64,000 nucleotides of DNA from the NCBI RefSeq assembly GCF_006539685.1, contig NZ_BJNM01000002.1:124001-188000 (forward strand), written 5' to 3'. The DNA comes from Gluconobacter oxydans. GTDB lineage: Bacteria; Pseudomonadota; Alphaproteobacteria; Acetobacterales; Acetobacteraceae. The notes beneath the pieces were generated by a model. It was not told where the DNA came from. It saw only the letters and a program-made list of their open reading frames with translations, and did no database searches. This document shows positions 24,056 to 32,980 of the stretch, piece by piece. Both the position numbers and the translations under genes were made by a program. The number at the start of each line of letters is the position of its first letter. The first letter of the stretch is position 1.

Positions 24056-25483
24056 TTACTCCGCCATGCCAGCGTCGGGCTGGGGCTGATGGGAAACCTG
24101 TGTTGTACCCGCAGCGCGCTGGGGCTGATCTTCGGCCGGACCATGCTGATCCGGATGGGGCTCTTCGGCGAAGGTCCGCAGCAGGATGGTGATGCCGCCT
24201 GTGAACACGATGAAATAGACGATGACAAAAGCGATCATCGACGTCGCGATGTTCGGCAGGGCGATCGGGGAGACGCTGTCGGACGTCCGCAGCAGGCCAT
24301 AGACCGTGAAGGGCTGACGACCGACTTCAGTCGTGATCCAGCCGCAGAGCAGTGCCAGGAAGCCCGCAGGCGACATGAACAGCGCGATACGGTGCAGAAG
24401 CGGTGTATCGTACAGCTTGCCCTTCCAGCGCAGGTACAGCGACCACAGTCCGACCAGCACCATCAGCATGCCAAGTGCGATCATGATGCGGAAGGAGAAG
24501 AACAGCAGCGGGGAGTAGGGACGGTCTTCCTTCGGATAGTCCTTCAGGCCCGGCACCTTGCCATCGAGGCTGTGCGTCAGGATCAGCGAACCCAGATAGG
24601 GGATGGCGATCTTGAAATGCGTCGTCTCGTTCTTCATGTCCGGAATGCCGAACAGAAGCTCCGGAGCGTGGCTTTCGGACTCCCAGTCGCCTTCGAGGGC
24701 TGCGATCTTGGCCGGCTGGTATTCCAGCGTGTTCAGGCCCTGCGTATCGCCAGCCAGAACCTGGATCGGGGAGACGATGGCAGCCATCCACATGGCCATG
24801 GAGAACATCAGGCGGACCTGTTCGGACGCCTGACGGCCTTCACGACGGGCCTTGAGCAGATGCCATCCGGCAACGCCAGCCACGATGAACGCCACGCACA
24901 GAAAGGCCGCGAGGCCCATGTGCACGATGCGGTACGGGAAGGAGGGGTTGAAGACGATCTGCCACCAGTCAACCGGCAGGAACCGGCCCGTGGCTTCGTC
25001 GATGCGGTAGCCGCGCGGGGTCTGCATCCAGGAATTGGACGACAGGATCCAGCTCATGGAGATCAGCGTGCCGATCGAGACCATGCAGGTGGCGGCAAAG
25101 TGCAGGCCTTTGCCGACGCGGTTGAGGCCGAACATCATGACGCCGAGGAAGCCGGCTTCAAGGAAGAAGGCCGTCATGACCTCGTAGGCCAGCATCGGAC
25201 CAAGGATCGGACCGGCTTTCTGTGAGAAAGACGACCAGTTGGTTCCGAACTCGTAGGACATGACGAGGCCGGAGACCACGCCCATGCCGAAGACGACGGA
25301 GAAAACTTTCAGCCAGTATTTGAAAAGGTCGAGATAGGCGCTGCGACCCGTTTTGAGCCACAGGCCTTCGAGGACTGCGAGATAGGCTGCGAGACCGATC
25401 GAGAATGCCGGGAACACGATGTGGAACCCGACCGTAAACGCGAACTGGAAACGCGCCAAGAATAGAGCCGACAAGCCAAACAT
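24056..25483 (-). CDS. cydA: Cytochrome bd-type ubiquinol oxidase subunit I (CioA type)
   Basis: This 475-residue subunit carries the hemes and quinol site. H21 (FTVGFHIVFPAFS) is a likely axial ligand of the high-spin heme, and the histidine in YRIVHMGLAAF near residue 185 of heme b558. The signature GWITTEVGRQPF appears near residue 390. The short Q-loop and total length match the cyanide-insensitive oxidase described in Gluconobacter and Pseudomonas. The C-terminal 35 residues are hydrophilic and Pro/Gln-rich. An FNR-like box about 180 bases upstream suggests oxygen-dependent control. Confidence 0.95.
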   Translation of the reverse strand: MFGLSALFLARFQFAFTVGFHIVFPAFSIGLAAYLAVLEGLWLKTGRSAYLDLFKYWLKVFSVVFGMGVVSGLVMSYEFGTNWSSFSQKAGPILGPMLAYEVMTAFFLEAGFLGVMMFGLNRVGKGLHFAATCMVSIGTLISMSWILSSNSWMQTPRGYRIDEATGRFLPVDWWQIVFNPSFPYRIVHMGLAAFLCVAFIVAGVAGWHLLKARREGRQASEQVRLMFSMAMWMAAIVSPIQVLAGDTQGLNTLEYQPAKIAALEGDWESESHAPELLFGIPDMKNETTHFKIAIPYLGSLILTHSLDGKVPGLKDYPKEDRPYSPLLFFSFRIMIALGMLMVLVGLWSLYLRWKGKLYDTPLLHRIALFMSPAGFLALLCGWITTEVGRQPFTVYGLLRTSDSVSPIALPNIATSMIAFVIVYFIVFTGGITILLRTFAEEPHPDQHGPAEDQPQRAAGTTQVSHQPQPDAGMAE

Positions 25484-25661
25484 GTCGATTGCCTTCTGGG
25501 TAGATGGCGAAACGCAGAGACCGGCAGGAAGGATGTCGGCTCCCCGGGGGCCTCACGCACGCACAACAGGGTAACGAAGCTGTGATCTCTTCGCGTGTTG
25601 CCGTCTTTTGAACCCTCTAAACGTATTTTGCCAGAAAAAGTTTGATACTCCGGACATGATT

Positions 25662-25675
25662 TTGACAAAAATCAA
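25662..25675. promoter_or_regulatory. FNR/Crp-type inverted repeat upstream of cydAB
   Basis: The sequence reads TTGACAAAAATCAA, one base from the FNR consensus TTGAT-N4-ATCAA. It lies in the 219-base gap before cydA, the right place to control a low-oxygen oxidase. A CAAAAT hexamer on the minus strand about 35 bases further downstream could be the -10. G. oxydans is known to have an FNR-type regulator. Binding is inferred from the sequence only. Confidence 0.55.
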
Positions 25676-25702
25676 TGCGGCATCCGGGGTTTTCCCGGGC
25701 GT

Positions 25703-26767
25703 TCAGGGGGCTCTGAAACCCTGGCTGAGAAGTGCTGAAACCACCTGCGCATCCGGGAGGATCTGGCCATTGACGACGGGCATGGAGAGCGAAAAGGGGC
25801 GCTCTTTCATGGTCGGGATGCCGGATGCTTTCTGCAGCAGTTTTTGCAGCGCTGCCTGAAGGTCGGGAGCGAGATGCGACTCTATTTCCGGACGATCGAG
25901 GAGACGGGAAGCCAGTTCCTGCCAGTGGGTCATGGTGAGGGTGAGCGTGCCGTTCTGTTCCGGCAGGGCGAGGGCGCCTGTCAGGGTGATCCGGTTGTCC
26001 GGAGAAGCCGGGACAGGAGTGGCGGAGGCATCCTGAAGGATGAGGCGTCCGTAGGACGTGGGGTCGAGCAGCGAAAGTCCCGGCGCTGACTTCGATGCTG
26101 TGAGAGCGATTGCCAGACGTGCGTTGCGCAGGTCGCTGGAGAGGCCGTAGGGCAGGGGAAAGCCGTTGACTGTGGCGGCATGCGCGATGAGGCCGAGGCG
26201 TGTGGCGTCCGGGCGGCCAGCGGGAAACCGGATGAGGCGTCCGGACAGGGTCTGTGCGGAGAACTGTCTGTCCGGCCATCTGCCCGAGAAGGCCAGTTGA
26301 AGCCGGGGCGCCGAAAAGACCAGGTTTTCCGGATTGTTGAAGCGGATCTGAAGGCCCGAAGTCAGCACGGTCAGAACATTCTCATTCACGACAAGGCGGC
26401 CGGCCTGATGCCCTGTCAGGGAGAGTGGAAGCCCCGCATGGAGCAGGGAAAGCCATGATCCGCCCAGACGGATTTTCTCGCCAGCCCATCCCGCATCATA
26501 AGGCGACGCGGCCGAGGCAGAGTGTGTGCCGTTCAGGCGGTCGAGTTCCACCCAGGCTCCTAAGGGCCAGCCGCCCCTGTGCAGCGGAGTCGTCTCAACC
26601 CTCCAGCCATTTTCGCGAACCGTGGTCAGGGCGGTTCGGGCCGTGGCGTCCAGCCTGTGGACTGTCCGGAGCCAGAAGATTGTATCCAACGCTGCGGATA
26701 TTGCGAGGACGGCAATCAATACCAGAGCAGATCGGCCGTAACGCACAGTAAAGAATGGACGAGCCAT
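25703..26767 (-). CDS. DUF2125 periplasmic-anchored protein
   Basis: This protein of about 354 residues starts MARPFFTVRYGR and has one N-terminal membrane helix (SALVLIAVLAISAALDTIFW). The rest is probably periplasmic and beta-rich, with the block NGWRVETTPLHRGGWPLGAWV near residue 55 that I associate with DUF2125 proteins of alphaproteobacteria. The function of the family is unknown. A TTG 13 codons upstream could also serve as start. It lies upstream of the cyd promoter region and appears to be a single-gene unit. Confidence 0.75.
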   Translation of the reverse strand: MARPFFTVRYGRSALVLIAVLAISAALDTIFWLRTVHRLDATARTALTTVRENGWRVETTPLHRGGWPLGAWVELDRLNGTHSASAASPYDAGWAGEKIRLGGSWLSLLHAGLPLSLTGHQAGRLVVNENVLTVLTSGLQIRFNNPENLVFSAPRLQLAFSGRWPDRQFSAQTLSGRLIRFPAGRPDATRLGLIAHAATVNGFPLPYGLSSDLRNARLAIALTASKSAPGLSLLDPTSYGRLILQDASATPVPASPDNRITLTGALALPEQNGTLTLTMTHWQELASRLLDRPEIESHLAPDLQAALQKLLQKASGIPTMKERPFSLSMPVVNGQILPDAQVVSALLSQGFRAP

Positions 26768-27016
26768 TGAGCATGTCTTTTCAGGTGTGGCTGCGGGATT
26801 GGTCAAGTCCCATCTGTTTTATCCCCAGCCATTGAAAGAAGCTCCAAAATGTTGGAAAGCGCTCACGAACGTGTGGTCTTAAGGGGAGCTTCTGGAAGTG
26901 TGAAACGCTGAAAACGGCAGAAAACCAAGAGATGCGAAGATTCTGTCAGAGGTGGGACGTCAGGAACGCGCCGGGTCTGGAATAGTCCTGAAAGATTTCA
27001 GTTTTTTGCAGCCCGG

Positions 27017-27769
27017 TCATGCGTTTTCCGGGTCCACAGAGTTATCCACAGGATCGCGGGGAAGGGTATGGGTTGTGCACAGTTCATCCCACGCGCTCTC
27101 CAGAGCCTGTGTGAAGGCCTTGCGTTCCTGCTGCGGCGGCAGAGGCTGGCCGATGACGACGTGCAGGGTTCCCGGACGTTTGAGCCACGCATTGCGGTCC
27201 CAGAACAGCCCTGAATCGGTGGCGACGGGCACGATGGGAACGTCTGTCTGTCGTGCCAGGGCGACGATGCCGGGCTGGATCGGATGGCGCTCTCCGGGAA
27301 GGGTACGGGTGCCTTCGGGGAAAATAATGATCTGGCGATCGTCGGCATGGGCTGCCTTGGTGTCCCGCATCATGTTGCGCAGGGCTTTCGATCCGGCCTT
27401 CCTGTCGATGGCGATCATGCCGGTCAGGAGCAGCATCGGGCCGACGACGGGAATACGGGTCAGTTCGGACTTGATGATGTAGTCGGGCCGGTCAACGAGG
27501 GTCATCCAGATGAAGCCGTCGAAGAAGGACTGGTGCTGCGAGGCGATCAGCAGCGGACCGGGGGGCAGGTTCTCGCGCCCCGTAACTTCGATGCGGACCG
27601 AGCAGATCCGGGTGAAGCCGGCCAGAACGGCCCGTGCCCAGAGTTTCGCGTAGGACAGGGCCAGATCCTGGTTTTTCATCAGGCGGATCGGAATGGTTCC
27701 GAGGCCCATGAACAGGGTGATCCAGAAAAGATAGAGATTGAAAAGGACGCCGCGCAGAATGCTCATCAT
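27017..27769 (-). CDS. plsC: 1-acyl-sn-glycerol-3-phosphate acyltransferase
   Basis: This membrane-associated acyltransferase of about 250 residues makes phosphatidic acid. The catalytic HQSFFD (H-x4-D) is at residues 79-84 and the phosphate-binding FPEGTRTLPG near 148; IVPVATDSG lies near 180. The ATG pair at 27769/27766 is the best start; a TTG further upstream would give 12 more residues. It is the last gene of the ftsE-ftsX-ydcF-plsC run, a neighbourhood seen in other alphaproteobacteria. Confidence 0.9.
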   Translation of the reverse strand: MMSILRGVLFNLYLFWITLFMGLGTIPIRLMKNQDLALSYAKLWARAVLAGFTRICSVRIEVTGRENLPPGPLLIASQHQSFFDGFIWMTLVDRPDYIIKSELTRIPVVGPMLLLTGMIAIDRKAGSKALRNMMRDTKAAHADDRQIIIFPEGTRTLPGERHPIQPGIVALARQTDVPIVPVATDSGLFWDRNAWLKRPGTLHVVIGQPLPPQQERKAFTQALESAWDELCTTHTLPRDPVDNSVDPENA

Positions 27770-27811
27770 GCTGTTCTGCACACCAGAAAAGCGGTCCGGA
27801 CACAAGGGCTG

Positions 27812-28405
27812 TCAGGCGCCGTCCAGTCCTTCCCGGCCATCCGGAAGGCCGGTGAGGACGCAGATTTCCGCGCCGAGGAACTTGTTGTACTCGCGGAACA
27901 TCAGGAACAGGGTCCGGCGGGAAAGGGGCGCCTGAAGGGCGAGGGGAACGACCGGATAGGGGACGAGAGCCAGATCCGGAGCCACGCGATGGATTTCGAG
28001 AACCGCCCGGCGGATATGGTAGCCGGCTGTGACGACCAGAAGGCGGTGGAGGTGATTGTCACGGGCCCACTGGGCGGTTTCGTGGGCGTTGCCGATCGTG
28101 CTGGTAGCCCGGCGGCCGAGCGTGATGCGCTCTGCCAGAGGGGAGGACAGGGATTCCTGCTGGAGATGCAGGATGTGCTGCAGCGTGACATGCGGGCCGA
28201 CCCCCGAGATCAGGAGCAGGTGCCCGTATCCGCCCCGCAGAAGCGTGATGCCCGTATCGACGCGCTGTTCTCCGCCGGTCAGGGCGACGATGCCGTCGCA
28301 GACGGGGGCCGTGACGGAAGCCTTGCTCGCGTCCTGAATGAACCATGCGAATCCCGCCAGCCAGAGCCCGCCCAGAGCCAGACATGTCAGGAGCAGCCGC
28401 TTCAT
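27812..28405 (-). CDS. DUF218 (YdcF/SanA-like) membrane-anchored protein
   Basis: This 197-residue protein has an N-terminal helix (LLLTCLALGGLWLAGFAWF) and a DUF218 domain. The domain's landmarks are CDGIVALTGGEQRVDTG near residue 34, LLISGVG near 62, and TIGNAHETAQWARDN, RLLVVTAGYHIRRA near 103-130. The family is linked to envelope functions but the reaction is unsettled. I chose ATG 28405 because it overlaps the ftsX stop (ATGA); the longer in-frame opening lies within ftsX. Confidence 0.85.
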   Translation of the reverse strand: MKRLLLTCLALGGLWLAGFAWFIQDASKASVTAPVCDGIVALTGGEQRVDTGITLLRGGYGHLLLISGVGPHVTLQHILHLQQESLSSPLAERITLGRRATSTIGNAHETAQWARDNHLHRLLVVTAGYHIRRAVLEIHRVAPDLALVPYPVVPLALQAPLSRRTLFLMFREYNKFLGAEICVLTGLPDGREGLDGA

Positions 28406-29310
28406 GGCAGCCGCCGGAGCCAGACGAGCACGACGGTCTGTGCGGTGAGCCAGCCCAGGCAGGCGGCAATCAGAGGCAGGGCGCCGAGTTCTTCGAGAAG
28501 GAAGCGGGGCAGGACGTGCAGGGTGTTCCACCAGCTGGCCAGCATGGTCTGCCAGGTTGTCGCAGGCAGTGCGGCCGGGCCTGCATCATGTGAGAAGGGG
28601 GCCAGTTTTCGCGCGAGCATGGTGATGACCGGGCTCAGGAAGAACAGTCCGGCGAGGCCGCCGGCGAGGCTCAGAAGGGCAGCCCTGCCAGCAATGCGAC
28701 TGGAGATCGTCACATCTCCGGCACCGAGGAAATGGACGATCTCGACGGCCTTGCGCTGGGCCATTACGGAGCGGCGGACGGTCATGCCGACTGAAAGGAT
28801 CGCGATGGCGGCGATAAGGCTGACCGCAAGCCAGGCGCAGGCGACGAGGCTGCTCCCCAGGCCGTTGAGCCGTTCTCCCCAACGACGGTCTTCTTCCACG
28901 ACGGCTTCCGGCAAGGCCGCATGGACGACCTTGCCCAGATCAGGGGTTCCGGTATGGGCGACGATCAGAACGACGGGCAGGGAAAGGCCGGGGAGATGCC
29001 CGCTGTCCGAGACCTGTCCGAGCCAGGGGGCGAGAAGGGTCTGTACCTGCTGCGGGGAAAGTTCCCGAACAGTGGTGACATCGGGCGTTTTATGGAGCGT
29101 CTGGATGAGCGTGCGGGTGCGGTCTTCAAGCTGAAGCGTGTCGGACGGGATCTCGATCGTGGTGGCGTTGCGTGCGGCGCCGGCCCAGCCTTCGGCCAGG
29201 GTTTGAACGCCTGTCAGCCCGGCGAGCGAGAGGCCGGCCAGCAGGGTCATGAGTGCGACCAGAAGCGGCAGGCTGCCGGAGCGCAGGCCGGGGGAAACAG
29301 GCGCGCTCAT
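28402..29310 (-). CDS. ftsX: Cell division ABC transporter permease FtsX
   Basis: This 302-residue protein has the FtsX plan: one N-terminal helix (LPLLVALMTLLAGLSLAGL), a periplasmic domain of about 110 residues, then three helices. The cytoplasmic block RRSVMAQRKAVEIVHFLGA near residue 180 is typical of the family. FtsX with FtsE links divisome signals to peptidoglycan hydrolases in the periplasm. It overlaps ftsE by four bases upstream (ATGA) and the DUF218 gene downstream. No EnvC-like gene lies in the window. Confidence 0.9.
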   Translation of the reverse strand: MSAPVSPGLRSGSLPLLVALMTLLAGLSLAGLTGVQTLAEGWAGAARNATTIEIPSDTLQLEDRTRTLIQTLHKTPDVTTVRELSPQQVQTLLAPWLGQVSDSGHLPGLSLPVVLIVAHTGTPDLGKVVHAALPEAVVEEDRRWGERLNGLGSSLVACAWLAVSLIAAIAILSVGMTVRRSVMAQRKAVEIVHFLGAGDVTISSRIAGRAALLSLAGGLAGLFFLSPVITMLARKLAPFSHDAGPAALPATTWQTMLASWWNTLHVLPRFLLEELGALPLIAACLGWLTAQTVVLVWLRRLP

Positions 29311-30008
29311 GCTCTGTCGCTCCGGCGTGCGGCAATTCCGTCCTGAGGATCGGCCCCCGCGAGTGTGCCGTCCTGAAGGACGATGGACGCGGCCGGAGCT
29401 TCGCGGACCAGCGCTTCATTATGGGTGGCGACGATGACGGTCGTGCCCATTTCCACCAGTTCCTGAAACGTGGCCAGCAGGCGACGGGCCTGCGCGTCCT
29501 CGAGGGCGTTGGTGGGTTCGTCGGCCAGCAGGACTTCCGGACGGCCGATCAGGGCGCGCGCGATGGCGGCGCGCTGCTGTTCGCCGCCGGAAAGGGTTCC
29601 GGGGCGCTTGTCAGCAAGATGCGCGACGTCCAGCCATTCCAGAACGGCGAAGGCCTCACGTCTGGTGTCGCGTTCGGAGGCGCCGCGCAGTCTCAGCGGG
29701 AGAGCCACGTTGTCGAACACAGTCCATTCCCCGATCAGGCGATAGTCCTGGGGAACAAACCCGATCCTTCGCCGCAGGTTCCGTAGCGTGGCCCGGCTGG
29801 CCTGACTGACGGACACGCCGAGCAGGTCCATCTGACCGGCCGAGGGACGTGTTTCGAGCGTCAGGAGGCGCAGCAGACTCGATTTGCCGGCTCCGGACGG
29901 GCCGAGCAGCCAGCGGAACTCTCCCTGCGGGACGGTGAGCGTCAGATTCCGCAGAACGGGCTGTCCCACGCCGGGGGGCATCATCGAGACATTCAGGAGG
30001 CGGATCAT
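29307..30008 (-). CDS. ftsE: Cell division ATP-binding protein FtsE
   Basis: This 233-residue ABC ATPase has Walker A GPSGAGKSS at residues 36-44, the Q-loop FVPQDYRL near 88, the signature LSGGEQQRAAIARAL near 138 and Walker B VLLADEPTNAL near 158. The H-loop histidine is in IVATHNEALV near 190. Overlap with ftsX identifies it as FtsE rather than a generic transporter ATPase. It heads the minus-strand operon and is divergent from the zinc-ribbon gene. Confidence 0.92.
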   Translation of the reverse strand: MIRLLNVSMMPPGVGQPVLRNLTLTVPQGEFRWLLGPSGAGKSSLLRLLTLETRPSAGQMDLLGVSVSQASRATLRNLRRRIGFVPQDYRLIGEWTVFDNVALPLRLRGASERDTRREAFAVLEWLDVAHLADKRPGTLSGGEQQRAAIARALIGRPEVLLADEPTNALEDAQARRLLATFQELVEMGTTVIVATHNEALVREAPAASIVLQDGTLAGADPQDGIAARRSDRA

Positions 30009-30131
30009 GATGCTTTCATTGAAAAGGCGGGCAATCTATTAACCATTTAATAACGATCATTTCGTCATAACAGGCAAGCACACGGATCAGGCTAGGCCGG
30101 ATCGGAGCCGGCTGTCGAAGGGATTGATTGA

Positions 30132-30620
30132 ATGCGCATTGAATGCCCCCACTGTCATGCAGTCTTTGAGGTTCCGGAGGCGCTGGCAAAAGGGGTCAAG
30201 CGTCTGCGCTGCGCCAACTGTGGAGACAGCTGGGAGCTAGGGGCGCCCGCAGCTTTGAAGCCGGAAGAGGCGCCCGAGGGATCTGTCGCCGCGTCTGAAG
30301 TTTTCGAGGTCCCGGAAGAGGAGGCTGCACCTGTCGTTGCGGAGTCGCCGGTTTCCGGAACAGAAGGGGCGTTCCGGGCGACCGGGGCAATGGCCAGCCG
30401 CAGCAATGCCCGCCGTTCCGCGGTTCTGCATTCGCGCTCGGCCGGAGAGGTACAGACGCCCGCGAATACGGCTGGTCCGTCAATGATCGGGTCTACCGGA
30501 GCCTGGATTGCAGCCTGGGGCGCCAGTCTTGTTCTGGCGGGGGGCGGGGTTGCAGCGCTGTGGTATTGCAAGGGCGCTGGCGTTTTCGGGTTTCTGCCTG
30601 GGGCCGGGCATTTCTCCTGA
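30132..30620 (+). CDS. MJ0042-type zinc-ribbon membrane protein
   Basis: This 162-residue protein starts with a zinc ribbon, C5-x2-C8 (ECPHCH) and a second pair CANC near residue 27, in the MJ0042 pattern common in alphaproteobacteria. An acidic, low-complexity region follows (about residues 43-75), then a single membrane helix (WIAAWGASLVLAGGGVAALW, about 127-146). It is divergent from ftsE with 123 bases between. Such proteins are often found beside ftsEX in this class, but their function is unknown. Confidence 0.8.
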   Translation: MRIECPHCHAVFEVPEALAKGVKRLRCANCGDSWELGAPAALKPEEAPEGSVAASEVFEVPEEEAAPVVAESPVSGTEGAFRATGAMASRSNARRSAVLHSRSAGEVQTPANTAGPSMIGSTGAWIAAWGASLVLAGGGVAALWYCKGAGVFGFLPGAGHFS

Positions 30621-30632
30621 CCCCTGCGCATC

Positions 30633-31043
30633 TCACATGTTGCGGGCGGCGAGGGCCGAGACCGTGGCCCCGATCGCGGCGATGGCCATGAGCAGGATAC
30701 CGTCGAAAATCAGGGAGCCCGGCGTGATGAGGTGAGAGCCGATCTGCAGATGGTTCGGGAGAGTCCCGGCGACATGGTTCATGATGTCACGGGCCTGCGG
30801 ATCGGCCGTGGCGGCGCTCGTCGTGATCGCGTTGACGATATGTGGCAGGATGTACCAGCCCACTCCCAGAATCAGCAGGAGAGGTGCCAGAAGCTCGGCG
30901 ATCTGCTGGGCCAGATAGAAGGCGAAATAGCAGACCGACCAGATGCCCGTCCGGATCATGGAGGACGTGGTGAGCGATGAATCGCTGCGGCTGCTGCGGC
31001 CCAGAAGGCGGTCCGTGATATGGGATGGGGGCTGCATGTCCAT
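30633..31043 (-). CDS. Small membrane protein of unknown function
   Basis: This protein of about 136 residues (MDMQPPSHITDR start, or ATG 31037) has two hydrophobic segments, YLAQQIAELLAPLLLILGV near residue 47 and SLIFDGILLMAIAAIGATV near 110. The N-terminus is Ser/Arg-rich. It converges on the zinc-ribbon gene and is divergent from the sensor kinase. I recognise no family. Confidence 0.6.
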   Translation of the reverse strand: MDMQPPSHITDRLLGRSSRSDSSLTTSSMIRTGIWSVCYFAFYLAQQIAELLAPLLLILGVGWYILPHIVNAITTSAATADPQARDIMNHVAGTLPNHLQIGSHLITPGSLIFDGILLMAIAAIGATVSALAARNM

Positions 31044-31159
31044 AGATATGGCTTCCAGTGGTCCGGCAACGGGAGTTAGTCTTCGCCCCTGAAAACGGAC
31101 GAATGGTTCACCTCGGACTAGCTGCAAGAGAACGCCAATGCAAACTTTCCCGTGCTGTC

Positions 31160-32980
31160 ATGCCTTTTCCTGAGTTCGAGATGCCTATGGTGACGTCCAA
31201 CATGCCCCGGGTGGTTCTTGTGGAGCCCGATTGTGACCATGCCCGGCAGATTGCCCAGGTTCTGGTGAAGGAGGGGTTTGCCCTCACCTGCGCCACGAGT
31301 GGCGAAGAGGCGCTGGGCACGATCGAGGAGACCATGCCGGATCTGGTGGTCGCCTGTACCGAACTGCCGGGCATGAGTGGTGGCCAGCTGGCGCGGCGGC
31401 TGCGGCTGGATGCGCTGACCCGGAACATCCCGATCCTGATGCTGACGGAGGATGCGTCGCCGGGGGTGGAGCGTGAGGGGCTGGAGAGCGGCGCGGACGC
31501 CTATATTTCCAAGTCGGCCCATCCGGATCTCATGGTGCTGCGGATGCGGGCTCTGCTGCGGGAAGGGCCGGAACTCCTTCAGGTCGATGAGGCATCCCGC
31601 CTGCGCCGGGCGCGGATCGTGATCGTCAATTCTCCGCGTGAGGATGAAGACGAGGAAGAAGTCGTCGAGGACGTGCCGGAAACCACTCTGGGAGAACTGC
31701 TCTGGCGTGATGGGCATACCGTCACCTCCATCGAGCGGTCCGACGATCTGATTGAGGGTGGCTGGCTTCGGGGGGCGGACAGTCCGGACTGTCTGGTGCT
31801 GGAACTGGGCAGCGGGGACGAGGATCTGAAGTTCTGCCGTCTTCTGGATGCGCGTCGGCAGGCGGTGCTGGAAGCGGGCGGGATTCCGTTCCGGACGCTG
31901 GGCATTGTGGAGGCGTCGCGTTTCCGAAGGCAATCTTCCGGTGAGTTCTTCGAGGCCGGGATTGATGATCTCGTGCCAAGCGATATTGCGCTTGAGGCGC
32001 TGGCCATGCGGATCCGGACGCTGGCGCAGCGGAGGATGGCGCAGGACGAGTTCCGTCAGCAGGAAATCGAGCGTCAGCAGAACGCCCTGACGCTTGAAGC
32101 CGCGCGCGCCAAGGCGGAAATGGCTGAGGCGCTGGCGCAGGCCAACATGGAGCTGGCGCGGACGAACGAACGGCTTCTCCAGGCGCAGTCCAAGCTCGTG
32201 CAAACGGCGAAAATGGCGTCGCTGGGTGAGCTGGTGGCGGGCATTGCGCATGAAATCAACAATCCGCTGGCCTTTACGATCGCACATGCGGATACGGTGA
32301 CGCGGACCCTCAAGCGGTTGCAGGGGGTGAATGCCTCCGACGAGGCGATGTCCCTGACAAAAAAGGGAATGTCACGGCTGGAGTCCATGAAACTCGGTTT
32401 GCAGCGCATCCAGAACCTTGTTCTGAGCCTGCGGCGGTTTTCACGACTGGATGAGAGCTCGTTCCAGAAGGTTGATGTTCCGGCAGCGCTGGAAACCGCG
32501 CTCGCTCTTCTGGCGCACAAGCTGGGGCCGGGGATCATCGTGCAGAAGGATCTGCAGGCGCCGGCCGAACTGGTCTGCCAGCCGGCGTTTCTCAATCAGG
32601 TTGTCATGAACATCATTTCCAATGCGGCCGATGCGCTGGCGGACATGTCCACGGACGGAGATATCGTGCGCGGCAGGATCGTCATTGCCTCGCGTCTGGA
32701 AAACGGGCGCTACGAAATGAGTGTGAGTGACGACGGACCGGGGCTGCCGCCTGACCTGCGGACGCGGATATTCGATCCGTTCTTCACGACCAAGCCCGTG
32801 GGAACCGGGACAGGTCTGGGGCTGGCCATTGCCTATAGCGTCATGGAGGCGCATGACGGGGTGATTGAGGTAACGGACGCCAATCTGCTGGACGGGCGCG
32901 GGATCGGAGCGTGTTTCCGGATGAGTCTGCCCGTTCGCATGACCGAGGAGGGGCCGGTGGCGACTGGTCGTGCAGCATGA
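31160..32980 (+). CDS. Sensor histidine kinase with degenerate receiver domains
   Basis: This protein of about 606 residues has no membrane helix. An N-terminal receiver domain reads PDLVVACTELPGMSGG near residue 60: Cys66 stands where the phospho-acceptor Asp is expected, while the Thr (MLTED) and Lys (YISKSA) sites remain. A second receiver-like fold follows, broken by an acidic insert (SPREDEDEEEVVEDV) and with Glu at the acceptor site (LVLELGSG). A coiled coil leads to a complete kinase core: H-box LVAGIAHEINNPLAF, N-box VVMNIISNAADAL, DDGPGLPP and FFTTKPVGTGTGLGLA. The start is uncertain; ATGs at 31187 and 31202 are alternatives. It overlaps the next kinase by ATGA, implying joint function. 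Confidence 0.82.
   Translation: MPFPEFEMPMVTSNMPRVVLVEPDCDHARQIAQVLVKEGFALTCATSGEEALGTIEETMPDLVVACTELPGMSGGQLARRLRLDALTRNIPILMLTEDASPGVEREGLESGADAYISKSAHPDLMVLRMRALLREGPELLQVDEASRLRRARIVIVNSPREDEDEEEVVEDVPETTLGELLWRDGHTVTSIERSDDLIEGGWLRGADSPDCLVLELGSGDEDLKFCRLLDARRQAVLEAGGIPFRTLGIVEASRFRRQSSGEFFEAGIDDLVPSDIALEALAMRIRTLAQRRMAQDEFRQQEIERQQNALTLEAARAKAEMAEALAQANMELARTNERLLQAQSKLVQTAKMASLGELVAGIAHEINNPLAFTIAHADTVTRTLKRLQGVNASDEAMSLTKKGMSRLESMKLGLQRIQNLVLSLRRFSRLDESSFQKVDVPAALETALALLAHKLGPGIIVQKDLQAPAELVCQPAFLNQVVMNIISNAADALADMSTDGDIVRGRIVIASRLENGRYEMSVSDDGPGLPPDLRTRIFDPFFTTKPVGTGTGLGLAIAYSVMEAHDGVIEVTDANLLDGRGIGACFRMSLPVRMTEEGPVATGRAA

Noticed and set aside
26985-27007. A hairpin CTGAAAGATTTCAG followed by a T-run near the end of plsC.
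   Set aside because: The loop is only two bases and the T-run suits the plus strand, on which no gene ends here.
27284-29134. A 616-codon plus-strand frame opposite plsC-ydcF-ftsX.
   Set aside because: It crosses three identified genes and contains no recognisable domain.
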